A stretch of DNA of 64,000 bases from Aricia agestis (GCF_905147365.1 NC_056418.1:1952001-2016000), one strand, 5' to 3'. Counted from the first letter of the stretch, positions 1 to 13,662 are shown. Numbers and translations: made by a program. Notes: generated by a model from the letters alone, not told the origin.

Positions 1-270
1 GTAAAGTTTACGTAGTCTCTCTGTAGCACGGATTGATTTCAAAAGAACGTCTGAGTTACGCTACTGTTTATATTTGTATTGGGATACGCGTAGAAACGAA
101 TGTAAGCGTAGAAACGTATTGTTTACCTAGTTCTCACTTTCCTAAAACAATTCTAATGCAGGCGATGTATCGAATTCGTATTCGAGTGAGCAACATCGGA
201 TGTTTTGAAGTTGGAAAGGTACACCGTACACGTAAGTACATCAATATAGCTGCGATCCTCAGCGGAATCC

Positions 271-312
271 GGATTCTATCAAACAACAATGTGTTGTTGT
301 TTGATAGGATCC
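271..312. repeat. short hairpin, 19-bp arms, 4-base loop
   Basis: 271-289 pairs with 294-312, one mismatch (T275/G308). Not part of a recognised transposon. Confidence 0.75.
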
Positions 313-407
313 GATATATGGTATGGTATATAGGGTATGTTTCGATATACATATGTATAACTAAAATAATAATGAGCTAAGTATATAATAATGTCCAGTA
401 TTCTGGA

Positions 408-444
408 GTCGACTCTATATTATGCCACATAATATAGAGTCGAC
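408..444. repeat. perfect hairpin, 17-bp arms, 3-base loop
   Basis: GTCGACTCTATATTATG and its exact reverse complement around CCA. Confidence 0.8.
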
Positions 445-471
445 GCCATGCTGTTGTACATAAATGTCTGA

Positions 472-703
472 TCAGCAGTTCTCAAACTTATTTTGTTGGA
501 GGAACCCTTTGAAAAAATGTCATTTTTGTCGGACCCCCAAAAAAGAATGTTTTGTACGTCTTATTTGAATTAATATGGAATTAATTGTCACCATGGTGGT
601 GTCTGATGAGTGATGACATTTCTAAAAACAATAATTAATTTGTCGCTCGCAGAGCCTTTGTAGAGCCCCAGGGCTCCGCAAAGCATTTTTTAAGAACAGC
701 CGG
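472..703. mobile_element. decayed hAT-like MITE (tentative)
   Basis: CAGTTCTCAAACTTATTTTG with GGAGGAACCC at the left and GGGCTCCGCAAAGCATTTTT with AAGAACAG at the right recall hAT MITEs with CAG...TCTCAAACT ends. The terminal match is poor and no clear target duplication is seen. Confidence 0.4.
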
Positions 704-998
704 TGTAGATACGTAATAATATAATACTGCAGTAAATATATTTTTATACATTTTATAAAACCAACCTGACTTGATCTCAACTCATTACTCATGATAAATG
801 ATCTATAGAATCTATTACAAATGGACGGTTGTGTAGCAAATTATTATCTCAGAAAACTAATGACTTGATATGTTCAATTAAACAACCATTTGTCAGTATG
901 TTATGTACAATAATAAAATTAAGATAGAAGTATTATGATTTGAATTTTATTAATTCTACTCTTCGATCACTTATTCTACTAGACGGACTTCTACAATA

Positions 999-1203
999 CT
1001 AGATAACGCCCGCAACTCCGTTGCACCAAAATTCGTTTATCGCGCGGGAACCGTACATTTTTCCGGGATAAAAAGTATCCTATCACCTTTCCCGGGACTC
1101 GAAGTATATCCATACCAAATTTCATCAAAAACAGTTGAGTGGTTTGGGCGTGAGGAGGTAACAGACAGACAGACACACTTTCGCATTTATAATATTAGTA
1201 TGG
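999..1203 (-). mobile_element. GTCT-microsatellite Helitron fragment (Lep-type)
   Basis: CTAGATAACGCCCGCAACTC at one end and CACACTTTCGCATTTATAAT at the other, with an AGAC microsatellite between: the reverse complement of the family repeated through the window. Non-coding; short apparent ORFs here are by-products. Confidence 0.75.
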
Positions 1204-1469
1204 ATACTTTTCGAGGGAGAGATGATTTAATGAACCAGAATAAAAAAAATATACTTTTATTCTGGTTAATTTAATCATATCTCCCTTTTTATTAAGCAAG
1301 CAGTTTTGAATATTACAGTTAACTACTCCAAAGTTCCAAAGCCATCTGCCGCCGACCTCTAAATTGTAGATCCTATAATTACTACTGCCTAAAACTCATT
1401 TAAGGATTGTGCTAATAACATTGAGTCCTTATTTTCATAACTCTAACCTCGGATCGATTCTCTAATGGC

Positions 1470-1715
1470 TGCCATACACGATACGGTATACCGGAGAGGT
1501 CCACCTGTGCAGGTATGCCTGCGCAGGTAGACCGGAATGTGTGTGGAATATACCTGTGTAGTTTTTTGAGCCTGCGCAGGCGACCGGCGCAAAATCGAGA
1601 ATCATATTCTTTCGAGTGACAACTGTGCAGGCATACCTGCACACTGCACATGTGACCTCTCCGGTAGACCGAAGTTGTATGGCTTATACGCTACGTTCTA
1701 CCGGAGGCTAGGTTT
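1470..1715. repeat. inverted-repeat element with CCGGAGAGGTC arms
   Basis: The left arm ACCGGAGAGGTCCACCTGTG...CAGGTATGCCTGC is matched in reverse by GCAGGCATACCTGC...CACATGTGACCTCTCCGGT. Outer CCATACACGATACG / CGCTACGTTCTACCGG may be a second pair. Likely a MITE; its exact ends are unclear. Confidence 0.6.
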
Positions 1716-2956
1716 TCATATCGTGCAAATTGTATGATAGGTGTTACAAAACAGTGTGCGTAGTTTTTCCAGACTAAGGAAATTGATAGATCAATAAATC
1801 GGGCTCGCAACTCTTTAATATTTTTCACTTTTCTTAATTTTTTACAAGTTTGTGCAGTGCCAGGCCCAAGGGCGTCGCCGCATCTGAATGCCTGGTACAG
1901 TCGAGAGCATGAAGCGTTACACTTTGGGAGTCTTAATAAGAACGGTTTGAATATCAATATCAATACAGTATTAAACTATATTGGGGCAACCTTGACCAGG
2001 CCATACTCCCTTACAAATCGAGTCGAAGATCGGAGCTACGAGAATTGGACCCCAGAGGCCCAGAGGACAGAACCTTCTAGATCGAGTGATTATATCTGCG
2101 TGTGTGAAGTCACCTCTTACATTATATCCTTACGCGGATCATTGATGTCATTTTAATGAAACGTAGGAGGCGATAGCGCTTAAATGTAAATGTATACTGA
2201 ACGAAGGCGTCATGACGGGTTTTTGCTTCGGCACTAATGGGACATACGGTCTAACGGAAAAGCGACGTGAAATAAAATTAGCGCTGTCCGAGTAGTAAAA
2301 AGGTATGCGTAAGGTGACCATATAACATTCTTACCAAAGCTGGACATCTAGGCAATCGCACTTGAAAAAACAAAATGTCATCTATTAGGACGTAGAATTC
2401 TACCGAGAAAGACAGTGTAGATTATACAATTTAGTAGAAGTTTGCCCATAGACAACATCGACTTAGCAGGACACGGTAACGTGTCGATAAAAGTGTTCCT
2501 CTGGCAAAAGATTTCGCCGAACGGGCTCTACCTCTTTAGTGATCTCAGGCCGTTACTATCGAAAACGGCCTGAGCGATTCTATAAGATATTAAAATTTAT
2601 AAAGAAAAGTGGGACATTTTCCGTCTTACGAGGGACATCGGGACAAAGGGCCTGAAAGCGGGACTGTCCCGCCGAAATCGGGACGAATGGTCAGGTTAGG
2701 TGCGGACTGCTAGCTCTACGTTGGCCTAATAGTGGACCGATAACAAGCAATTACGAAATTAAAGAGTTCATAGAACATAATTTTTTTTTTCTAATATTTC
2801 CCGTGACTTCGATTGAGTACGCTATAAGCTAATAAGGCAGCTTCTTCATGGTTTCACCCATCAATCCTAATATGAAGAGGGGCCCTAAGTCAACAACCAA
2901 GAACTAGATTTAAAACCAAAATTTTGATGAGATTGTATCAAGTCATTGATATCATG

Positions 2957-3225
2957 ACGACCTCTGTGGCTCAGTGGTGAGCGCGTTGGTAGCTCAAACC
3001 GGGGGTCGAGGGTTCGAATCCCGCCGACGGAACAAAAAGTTTTCAATGTTCCCGGGTCTGGATGTGTATTAAATATGTGTATGATATAATAAAAATCTTA
3101 AATATATGTATAGTATAAAAGTATTAAATATATTTCCGTTGTCTGGTACCTGTAACACAAGTCCTTTAGGTACTTAGCACGGGGCCAGACTGACGTGGTG
3201 TGAAGCGTCCATAGATATTATTATC
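2957..3225 (+). mobile_element. tRNA-derived SINE
   Basis: The head carries Pol III A and B boxes (GTGGCTCAGTGGTGAGCG and GGTTCGAATCCC), followed by a conserved body (GGAACAAAAAGTTTTCAATG) and a tail region CTGGTACCTGTAACACAAGT...GACGTGGTGTGAAGC. It does not fold as a real tRNA. Related bodies occur at 43690-43830 and 44463-44600. Confidence 0.75.
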
Positions 3226-3827
3226 AATCCAAATCAATTTGCATTTTATGCGGATCAACAGCACGTTTCGGTGCTCAGTTGTCCGGTCATTGATTGTCTC
3301 GCGTGTTACGGCGTGACGGCCATTGCAGCGTGACGATGGATAAAGCACCAGAAAATTGACGTGACAAACCTTACAACTACAATTAGGGAGAAGGTAACCT
3401 ATATAATAAAGAGTATATAATTTGGTGAATGGTAAATGGTGAAGTAAAGTTATCTTCGCAATGTAGACTCTACCACAATATCATCAAGTATAATAATTGA
3501 AGACGTGAGTGGAAGAATCGAACAAGTAACATTTCGTAACATACCTACGGACAATAACTCATTTTTTCCCTAATTATTTTAATAAAACTTGTAACTTATC
3601 TACTTCATAACCTAGATAATATATTTGGCTACACATATCATCCATAGTTTTTCTATTTTAAATAATTTTTCCGGCCCTAAAGCCTCCATTCAAGCAAAAA
3701 AACCTGAAGCTTTTTCATGTTACTTACCTTATTCTTCCACTCACATCTTGAATTCTTAGTGTAGATGCCTAGTCCTATATTATTATTGACGAATATTAAA
3801 ATATATCGCACTAAGTGGGCCCCTAGA

Positions 3828-3972
3828 CGAGCAATTTTATTGCGCAATATCACGTGTTGCGTAATGACCGTCTAGGGTTGATATTGAACATCGCGCGCCT
3901 TCAATCCAATTGTCAAATAAACGGTTCAATAAAATTGAAGCCTGATATTGACAATAAAATTGTTCATCTAGG
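3828..3972. mobile_element. MITE, family of 8335-8500
   Basis: Inverted ends CCCCTAGACGAGCAATTTTA / TAAAATTGTTCATCTAGGGG, internal CATCGCGCGCCTTCAATCCA and CCGTCTAGGGTTGAT. Non-coding. Confidence 0.7.
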
Positions 3973-4382
3973 GGTCGGCTAAGTTATATTTTATAATTAT
4001 GTTTTCTTTGTTAAGTCACTCATATGCGGTACATTTTAATATAACATTCCACATTTACTTGACGTCTGCTAAAGTCCATACAAGATGCGGCTGAGTCAGC
4101 GAGCACATCCCAGGGAACTGGTTTGGAACCGGTCTGACTCTAGGTCTAGACCGGACTAGATTATGCAATACACTTGAAGGTTAGTGCATCTAAGTACTCC
4201 GTGAATTTAAATTTAGAACATAGTTCTCGATTTCTTAGAAATATTTTAATAAGTTCCTACAGAACCTGAGTAAAAAGGATCATTAAAAAAAAAAAATCGG
4301 AGCTATTAGGGACAAACAAACAGAGGTTACTGTATAAGATTTAAAAAACTTAATATGCACTTATCGTTTTACAAATAAAATC

Positions 4383-4496
4383 GGCCAATTGCGAGTCGGA
4401 CTGTAAAGCTAGACAGACAGATGGACAGTCATCGGGTCCCATTCTCCCGTTCTCAGTAATAGGGTCCCGTTTTACCCTTTAGGTACGGAACCCTAA
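4383..4496 (-). mobile_element. short GGTACGGAACCCTA-family fragment
   Basis: CGGCCAATTGCGAGTCGGAC at the left, AATAGGGTCCCGTTTTACCC and GGTACGGAACCCTAAAAAT at the right; internally deleted. Confidence 0.6.
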
Positions 4497-4499
4497 AAA

Positions 4500-6850
4500 T
4501 GATCCTGGCGATACACTTGACACTACACGGAAGTTGTAGTTGGAACGTGAAGTGTGAATTAATTGCCTAAAACAGTATATTTTACCCTAACAATTTTCGA
4601 GTATTTTTAACGTGAGATCCATTTCTCCTAGCTTTCAGACTAGAACCTAGGTCTTATCTTCTCCGTTGGGACATTACTTGTATGGTTATCGTGCACTTAT
4701 CTACAGACTATAAAAGTATATCCTATGTACCGGTCCCGAGCGTAACTTGAGCTCTCAAGGCAACATTGTTGCTGCCTCAGGATTATCAACCTTAATCCCT
4801 TGTCTTAAGGATTTAGACAATTCGTATGATGTATACGGGAGAATTATTGAAGTGAAGTGGGCATTAGTATCGTACAAATTATGGAGATAACTTAGATGGG
4901 ACATCGCAATAGATTTGCGGCGATGGTTTCTCTGGGAACCTCGGTAAGGAGACTTGAGACAAATGTGTACATGGAGCTTATGAATAATTCCAATACGAAA
5001 TTGGGAATAAGTTTTACAATGTCTTTAGTAAACATCTACCTAACTAATAATATTAAACAAAGGAATAAGAAAACTAAAATTGCCAGCAGTGAGTAAGCTG
5101 ATCATAATGAACTATTGCTAAGAATACTCTGTCATGATAACTTTCAAACAAGTTAAAAATAAGATTGAAACCAACCCACCTGTTTAGACTCTACGATGCC
5201 ACGGGCAGAATAGCATACAGCAGAGAGACAGACACTAGACAGCCCCTATTTTTCTTCGGGGTAAAAAGATCCGCAACATGCCTACAGACAATGATATTCT
5301 ATGTTACTAACGTAACTAGATTGGAAGTTTACGGTAGCAACGCGTTGCCACTTCGAAGATGCCTGCAGGCATATCTCACATACATAATGACATAACGAAT
5401 ATATGACTTGACATTGTCTTTTGAACAAAAAAGTGGTTACGCATTTCTGAGAATCTTTTGTAAGACATTGCTACTCTAGTATTTTAGAAACTCATTGCCT
5501 ACAGACGTCATAATATCCTTGTCTATCATAAGACTTTTTAAACGCATTAGATAAGGAATACCATTTTATAAGTAGAGCTTCTGAACACTTAGGGCAACCT
5601 TATATTTAGTAAAAGTTGGTACTACTAATATTATATATTCTGTGGTAAAAGGTAGACTTGTATGCTTCCTTTTATGGCATAATTTAAGCCTTGCAACTTT
5701 CTCTTACTACATTAAATCATTAACTTTATTGTAATATTGGTCATTATTTTAATTTTAGATCGTAAGAAAGTGTCATGAATAAGGATTACAATTTACAATA
5801 CCCCTTATACCAGTTTCGGCAGGATTCCTAAAATATGTCAGCCCTTTCACTTATTTAATTCTTCATTAATTAGTAGTTCTATTCCAAAAAGAAAGTTACT
5901 TTGTTTTTAAATTTACAAAATGAATATTAATTTACATTATCATAATAGTGTACAACTTCTAATTCTCGCTCGCCTCGTACATTGCTTATTATGACAAGTA
6001 ATAATTATTACTGTCTTACCTCTTTATACTGTTTATTATTATTGTTTGTGATTCTACTGTAATAGCTTTATTATTATAATGCAATCTGTGGCTGGAGGTT
6101 TTAATATCAGCTGGATTTATTTACAATACAATTTACCTTCGAACATAATAATCTGTATTTTAGTGCTCTATAGTTTTATCAGTATACAGTACTATAGCAT
6201 TGCTGGTGGCAGCGACCACATAGCCTCGGTGGGTATCATAATATTTCCTCCTGTTCTTGCCTATTAAGGCGACGCCTTAATAATTTGGCTGCAGCGATAT
6301 CGATTTTTCTCAGCAATAACTAAAGCTAAGAAATTACAGTTCATTGTCAGTATTCATCATGTCTTTGTCTTTGAATTACCTATAGCATAATACGATTGAT
6401 CAACTTTTATAACACAGAATAATCAATCAAAAAGACCTTTGTAAAAAAGGGATTCCTATTTTGCCAACAGAGGAGAGTGATTTAAGCTTCCATACATAGA
6501 TTGGCTCAAGCATACCTTCAAGCATACACTTTAATTTGCCCATATAATAGCTTATATGAAATGTATATGTACGGTTTTTAAATTTCGCGACAAAAACCAT
6601 TTTGTAGCTTACGCCCTTTCCATTTTTTGCTGTTCCATTGCTTGTTTTCTATGATATGATCTATGATAAACAAGCAATTCTAAAACATATTCAACACGGT
6701 TGTCTTTAATAATGGCATTACTGAAATGTTTTCACGCTAGACATCAGAACCAGCACAGACAGTAAACAAAAAGAACAACATAATATGTACTTATATTCAG
6801 CGCCCGATCCAGCTATATCGCCGCTCCGGGCAAAATAATAATTGCCGCCC
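4500..6850. other. no gene recognised
   Basis: AT-rich DNA with a few short open frames of chance type and no domain, splice chain or clear repeat border seen. Confidence 0.5.
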
Positions 6851-6959
6851 CAAAAACCGGCCAAGTGCGAGTTGGACTCGCGTACGAAGGCCACCGACTC
6901 GACACCGCGCCGCCGCTCTCAATTTGCCGCCCCTCATTTTTGGGCAATTGCCCGGTTTG

Positions 6960-6979
6960 CCCCCCCCCCCCCCCCCCCC
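6960..6979. repeat. poly-C tract of 20
   Basis: A run of 20 C within GGTTTGCC...CTAGATCGGGCCC, inside a repeat with CGGCCAAGTGCGAGTTGGAC (6855). Exact length is uncertain in such runs. Confidence 0.7.
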
Positions 6980-7085
6980 TAGATCGGGCCCTGCTTATAT
7001 TCTAATGAAATGTAAAGCCAACTTCAATTTCGATTTGTCAAAGTGCTGTAAGGTAGTCGTTTGTTTTGATGTGTTTAGAGTACCA

Positions 7086-7287
7086 CTAGATGACGCCTGC
7101 AACTTCGTTGCGCCACAATTCGTTTATCGGGAGGAGACCGTACATTTTTCCGGGATAAAAGTATCCTATTGTCCTTTCCCGGGACTCCAAGTATCTTCAT
7201 ACTAAATTTCAGCAAAATCGGTTCAGCGGTTTAGGCGTGAAGAGGTAACAGACAGACAGACACACTTTCGTATTTATAATATCGAGT
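7086..7287 (-). mobile_element. GTCT-microsatellite Helitron fragment
   Basis: Same family as 999-1203, minus orientation: CTAGATGACGCCTGCAAC start, CCGGGATAAAAGTATCCTAT core, AGAC run, TTTATAATATCGAG end. Confidence 0.75.
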
Positions 7288-8334
7288 ATCTATGGTTTTG
7301 CTGATAGGAAACGGACTGGATCGAACGAGGACCGAAAATGCATTAAATCAGTACTCGTAGAATTATAAATAATTAGTGTACGTGTTTTCAGTTTGTATGC
7401 GCGTTCATGCGTATGCGCATGTTGTCTGGCTCATATGCATCGACTTTGTCCTGGGCATTGTCTGAATATATATCCTTCGGAATATTTAGGACAATGAATG
7501 GTCTTATACGTCTCCGATCCGTCTGGTTTGCATCTTATAGTATCATTTGACGCTTTACAATTTACAAATTGTGTAAAATTTATGCAAAGCAGAATTTCAG
7601 TACATCGGCGTTACATTAAAAGCGTTGTTACAATATAAAGGTTTTCTGTGAAGCCATGATTATAATTTAGTCGAGCCGGCCCATTCATTCCGAAACTGTG
7701 GTGTGGGATCAGTGATCACTTAATTATATTTTGGCGAATGGCAACGGTGCTGCGGTGGTACTAACAATGAAATAATTATTAATAATTGCAGAAGTCTGAA
7801 TGATAATATTGTTCTACTTTTTACTTCTTCTTCGCGCATAAGCTATCGGACCGATTTAGAATTTAGATGGAGATATTTTGAGTCCTGGAAAAGGACAGTT
7901 GTAAAGATTGTAAAAAGTAAGATTCCCTCGAAATAAAGTCGCGCAAATGTAAAAGTAACAGGCTAATAAAATAGGCATAACTAGTTATATTATAATAACA
8001 TGAAATATGAAATTCTTATGAGTTATAACTTATAACAATTGCACATAACTTATGCAATGCAATATAAGAATGGGTATACTTATTGTGTATTATGATATCA
8101 TTCGCGAATTAATAGATGACAAGCAACCTCGACACCAATCAAGTGCAGAGGTGTAAGTACAGTAGTTGGTTCACTCAGCGGCTTTGATCTTCATATCACT
8201 TCCTGTTCACTCAAGATCATAATAGCATGATCCTTTCCCTCTTTTACTTCTCGTATTCCTACTTTCGTATTGGAAGTATACTGAGAGTGAAAGATACGCA
8301 AAGCAAGAAAGTAAGCGGTCAGATCGATCGATTA

Positions 8335-8500
8335 GACGATCAATTTTATTGCGCGATTTCACGTACCTTGTGCAATATTATTGACCGTCTAGGGTTGATG
8401 AACATCGCGCGCCTACAATCTAATTGTCAAATAAATTGTCCATTAAAACTTATTTTAATAGGTGAGCAATATTGCACAATACGATTGATTGTCTAGGCGC
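8335..8500. mobile_element. MITE, diverged copy of the 3.8 kb family
   Basis: Shares AATTTTATTGCGC, GACCGTCTAGGGTTGATGAA and CATCGCGCGCCT with 3828-3972; the right end is GATTGTCTAGGCGCCGG. A short open frame across it has no coding character. Confidence 0.65.
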
Positions 8501-8583
8501 CGGCTTAGAGAGTCGTTAGTTTTTGAATTCCCACTCATAATTATTTACCAGTTTAGATGCTTTAGCATCAAGAAGTATTAGAA

Positions 8584-8844
8584 AGACAGACACACTTTCG
8601 CATTTATAACATTACTAGATGATGCCCGCAACTCCGTTGCGCCAAAACTTGTTTATCGCGCGGGAACCGTACATTTTTCCGAAACAAAAAGTATCCTATG
8701 TCCTTTCCCGGGACTCAAAGTATCTCCATGCCAAATTTTAGCATCATTCAAATCGGTTCAGCGGTTTGGGCGTGAAGAGGTAACTGACAGACAGACAGAC
8801 GGACAGACAGACAGACACACTTTCGCATTTATAATAATAGTATG
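8584..8844 (-). mobile_element. GTCT-microsatellite Helitron, with a second fragment abutting
   Basis: A full minus-oriented copy from CTAG (8615) to TAGTATGGA (8844). Directly before it (8584-8610) is the microsatellite and terminal part of another copy, so two copies sit head to tail. Confidence 0.75.
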
Positions 8845-9364
8845 GACCACTACTTAGTATCTACTGATTTGTCAATAGCTTTGTCCACACTGTGCATTTT
8901 TCTGTTCGTCAAGGGCATTCGTATAGCGCAGTCAACGGCGAACGTGAGGCATACCCGCGACGCATGCCCTCTGACCGTATCCAAAAAAATTGAAAAATAA
9001 CAATGTTAGCGTTGCGTTCGTTGTCGCATTCAATTATTGAATGCGATAAAACGAAAGTTGAATGAAAGAAGATGACGAATATTGAAGACGAAAGCGCATG
9101 GACATATAGGTGGACATAGCTATTTATACACGACCGAATAGCACATATTGGTAACACTCTTTCTGTCTACTCTGACTCTACGTCGCAACGCAGAGGCGTA
9201 TGATAATATTAGTTATGACTTATGTGTCATTAGTAAATAGGTTATTTATCAGTTATTTATATATACTTAGTAAGAACAGGTAAATATGACAAAATAACTT
9301 GAATAACGAAAAATGGAGAAAATCAATCGATTCAGTCGAAAATAATTAACTCAATCGAAAGAAA

Positions 9365-10522
9365 TCTATACTAATATTATAATTGGGAAGAGTTTGTTTG
9401 TTTGTTTGTTTGAACGCGCTAATCTCAGGAACTACTGGTCCGATTTGAAAAATTATTTCAGTGTTAGATAGCCCATTTATCGTGGAAGGCTATAGGCTAT
9501 ATTTTATCACGCTTAGACTAATGGGAGTGAGAAATAGAGGAAAATGTGGAAAAAATGGGGGAAATTATTTGAGAGGTCTTATTTGAACGCGCTAATCTCA
9601 GGAACTACTGGTTCGATTTGAAAAATTCTTTCATTGTTAGATAGCCCATTTATCGAGGAAGGCAATAGGCTATATTTTATCACGCTCCTACTAATAGGAG
9701 TGAATAAATAGATGAAAATGTGGAAAAAACGGGGGAAATTATTTGAAAGGGCTTATCTCACGAACTACTGGAGCAATTTTTCTGTTATTTGGAACAGATA
9801 AGAAGACAGAAGTAGACCACGTGAAGAATCATAGGCAATTTTTTTTGGACTAATTTGTGTGTAAAATATCTAATTTACGCGGGCGAAGCTGCGCGGAACG
9901 TTATATTTCGCGTGGTCACGACATCACGCGTAAACGGCTGGACCCATTTTGCTGAAATTTGGTATAAAAATACTTTGAGTCCCGAAAAGACCATAGGATA
10001 CATTTTGTCCCGGAAAAATTTACGGTTACGGCACAATATACTTTTATGGTTTGCACGTAAACCATTCAATCTATTTTGATGGAATTTGGTATGGAAATAC
10101 TTTCAGTCCCGGGAAAGGATAAGGAATACTAATGTTGTCCTGGAAAATGTACGGTTCCCTTACAATAAACTTTTATGATTATCGCCTAAACTATTCAATC
10201 TATTTTGATGAAATTTGGTATGGCAATACTTTAAGTCTCGGGAAAGGACAAGGAATACGTTTTATCCCGGAAAATATACGGTTCCCGCACAATAAACTTT
10301 TATGATTCTCGCCTAAACTATTTAATCTATTTTGATGAAATTTGGCATGGAGATTGGAGATACTAATTTAAATCTGGGACAAGGAATGTTTTTTGTCCCG
10401 GAAAAATGTGCGGTTCCCACATAATACACTTTTCTGATTTGCGCGTAAACGACTCAATCGATGTACGGGAACAACAGCTATAAACTAAAGTCCACGCGGA
10501 CGAAGTCGCGGGCAGCAGCTAG
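9365..10522 (+). mobile_element. non-autonomous Helitron
   Basis: The 5' end is A|TCTATACTAATATTAT and the 3' end is a hairpin-forming GTCCACGCGGACGAAGTCGC followed by CTAG, the TC...CTRR plan of Helitrons. Inside are two tandem ~180-bp units (AACGCGCTAATCTCAGGAAC...) and four to five diverged ~100-bp units around TTTTGATGAAATTTGGTATGG. No coding frame. Confidence 0.75.
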
Positions 10523-10548
10523 TAATAATATAAAGAAACAATGTAGAT

Positions 10549-10785
10549 GAGACGCCCGCAATTCCGTTGCGCCAAAATTGGTTTACCGCAAGGGAACCGT
10601 ACATTTTTCCGGGATCCTATGCCCTATCATCAAGCATCCTATGGCCTTTCCATGGACTCAAAGTATCTCCATAGTCCATACCTCAGCCAAATCACTTCAG
10701 CGGTTTAGGCATGAAGAGGTAACAGACAGACAGACAGAGAGACAGATAGACTAACAAACACACTTTTGCATTTAAGTATAATATA
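10549..10785 (-). mobile_element. GTCT-microsatellite Helitron fragment (in duplication copy A)
   Basis: GATGAGACGCCCGCAATTCC through an AGAC run to CACTTTTGCATTTAAGT. Its duplicate is at 13094-13325. Confidence 0.7.
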
Positions 10786-11112
10786 TAGGATTGAACATTT
10801 GAATAAAGATATCGAGATTTTTTTTTTACAGTTGATGCACGTGTTTTAAAAATTTTAAGTGGTGCAGAACTTTCAAATACTCCAAATAGAAATCTCTAAG
10901 TAACTCATACTAGTATTGTCCAAGCCACGAGGTGTAGAAAACATAAAAATTGTAAAAATTATAATTTCACAAAATTTCAATTTACACAATTAATATTGTA
11001 AAACTGTAATTGTAATTTGCACAAAATTGTAAATACTAAAATATAAAAAACTTGTTTGCGAATAGTTTTGAAGTTTGGACCATGACAGCATTACATCATT
11101 TAGCAGGCTTCT

Positions 11113-11526
11113 GTGGCCCATGATAGAAACGATTTTATTTATTTATTAAAAACTTTATGCTCATACAAGTACAAACGTAGACTTAATGCCTTATGGCTTA
11201 TGGCATTATCTACCAGTCAACCTTTAGGCGATAAGTACAGGAACAAAATTTTATACCTGTGCCAGTCAAGTTACAAGAATAAGAAAAAAAATCGGCCAAG
11301 TGCGAGCCAAAAAAATCAAGTTTGTTGTATCGGAGCCCACTTTAAATATTAATTTTATTGCCTTTTTAGTATTTGTTGTTATAGCGGCAACAGAAATACA
11401 TAATCTGTGAAAACTTCAGAAATCTAACTATAGCGGTTCTTGAGTTACAGCCTGGAGACAGACGGACAGACATCGAAGTCTCAGTAATAGGGTCCCGTTT
11501 TTACCCTTTGGGTACGGAACCCTAAA
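11113..11526 (-). mobile_element. repeat bounded by GGGTACGGAACCCTA (family member, copy A)
   Basis: Contains TCGGCCAAGTGCGAG and ends ...TTTGGGTACGGAACCCTA; the interior TATAGCGGTTCTTGAGTTAC recurs in other members (13663-14073, 16473-16620 reversed, 4383-4496 short). Open frames in it are by-products. Confidence 0.6.
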
Positions 11527-13093
11527 AAGTAAAAACTTGTTTGCAAATAGCTTTAAAGTTTAGACTATGACAACATTACCTACATCATTTAGCAGGCTTC
11601 TGTCCCCAAGCGGCAGCCGGCTGCCGCATAACAATTAACAATCTATTGTGTCTGCGATACCCACGATGGAGGTGCTACAATCGTATCTAAAGAATTGTAT
11701 ACCCTGCAGACACTCATATAACGACGATATTAACCAGTATGCATGACACATGAGTTTGACATGAGTTTGTTTGTTTGTTTGAACGCGCTAATCTCAGGAA
11801 CTACCGGTCCGATTTGAAAAATTATTTCAGTGTTAGATAGCCCATTTATCGAGGAAGGCTATAGGCTATATTTTATCACGCTTAGACTAATGGGAGTGAG
11901 AAATAGAGGAAAATGTGGAAAAAATGGGGGAAATTTTTTGAGAGGGCTTATTTGAACGCGCTAATCTCAGGAACTACTGGTTCGATTTGAAAAATTCTTT
12001 CAGTGTTTGATAGCCCATTTATCGAGGAAGGCTATAGGCTATATTTTATCACGCTTAGACTAATGGGAGTGAGAAATAGAGGAAAATGTGGAAAAAATGG
12101 GGGAAATTTTTTGAGAGGGCTTATTTGAACGCGCTAATCTCAGGAACTACTGGTTCGATTTGAAAAATTATTTCATTGTTAGATAGCCCATTTATCGAGG
12201 AAGGCTATAGGCTATATATTTTTATCACGCTCCTACTAATAGGAGTGAATAAATAGATGAAAATGTGGAAAAAACGGGGGAAATTATTTGAAAGGGCTTA
12301 TCTTACGAACTACTGGAGCAATTTTTCTGTTATTTGGAACAGATAAGAAGACAGAAGTAGACCACGTGAAGAATCATAGGCAATTTTTTTTGGACTAATT
12401 TGTGTGTAAAATATCTAATTTACGCGGGCGAAGCTGCGCGGAACGTTATATTTCGCGTGGTCACGACATCACGCGTAAACGGCTGGACCCATTTTGCTGA
12501 AATTTGGTATAAAGATACTGTGAGTCCCGAAAAGACCATAGGATACATTTTGTCCCGGAAAAATGTACGGTTACTGCACAATATACTTTTATGGTTTGCA
12601 CGTAAACCATTCAATCTATTTTGATAGAATTTGGTATGGAAATACTTTCAGTCTCGGGAAAGGATAAGGAATACTAATGTTGTCCTGGAAAATGTACGGT
12701 TCCCGCACAATAAACTTTTATGATTATCGCCTAAACTATTCAATCTATTTTGATGAAATTTGGTATGGCAATACTTTAAGTCTCGGGAAAGGACAAGGGA
12801 TACGTTTTATCCCGGAAAATAGACGGTTCCCGCACAATAAACTTTTATGATTCTCGCCTAAACTATTTAATCTATTTTGATGAAATTTGGCATGGAGATT
12901 GGAGATACTAATTTAAATCTGGGACAAGGAATGTTTTTTGTCCCGGAAAAATGTGCGGTTCCCACATAATACACTTTTCTGATTTGCGCGTAAACGACTC
13001 AATCGATGTACGGGAACAACAGCTATAAACTAAAGTCCACGCGGACGAAGTCGCGGGCAGCAGCTAGTAATAATATAAAGAAACAATGTAGAT

Positions 13094-13325
13094 GAGACGC
13101 CCGCAATTCCGTTGCGCCAAAATTGGTTTACCGCAAGGGAACCGTACATTTTTCCGGGATCCTATGCCCTATCATCAAGCACCCTATGGCCTTTCCATGG
13201 ACTCAAAGTATCTCCATAGTCCATACCTCAGCCAAATCACTTCAGCGGTTTAGGCATGAAGAGGTAACAGACAGACAGACAGAGAGACAGATAGACTAAC
13301 AAACACACTTTTGCATTTAAGTGTA
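13094..13325 (-). mobile_element. GTCT-microsatellite Helitron fragment (in duplication copy B)
   Basis: Counterpart of 10549-10785, differing by a few bases and slightly shorter at the 3' side. Confidence 0.7.
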
Positions 13326-13662
13326 TAGGATTGAACATTTGAATAAAGATATCGAGAATTTTTTTTACAGTTGATGCACGTGTTTTAAAAATTTTAAGTG
13401 GTGCAGAACCACGTGCAGAACTTTCAAATACTCCAAATAGAAATCTCTAAGTAACTCATACTAGTATTGTCCAAACTACGAGTTGTAGAAAACATAAAAA
13501 TTGTAAAAATTATAATTTCACAAAATTTCAATTTACACAATTAATATTGTAAACTGTAATTGTAATTTGCACAAAATTGTAAATACTAAAATATAAAAAA
13601 CTTGTTTGCGAATAGCTTTGAAGTTTGGACCATGACAGCATTACATCATTTAGCAGGCTTCT

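Larger units (their letters stand above)
9390..11750 (+). repeat. segmental tandem duplication, copy A
   Basis: Nearly identical to 11763-14302 (copy B), including the Helitron body, the Lep-type fragment at 10549-10785 and the 11113-11526 repeat. It differs by a few substitutions and short indels. Copy A carries two of the ~180-bp units and copy B three, which explains most of the length difference. Confidence 0.9.

Noticed and set aside
2957..3030. possible tRNA gene
   Set aside because: A and B boxes are present, but the arms do not form a cloverleaf and the sequence continues into a SINE body.
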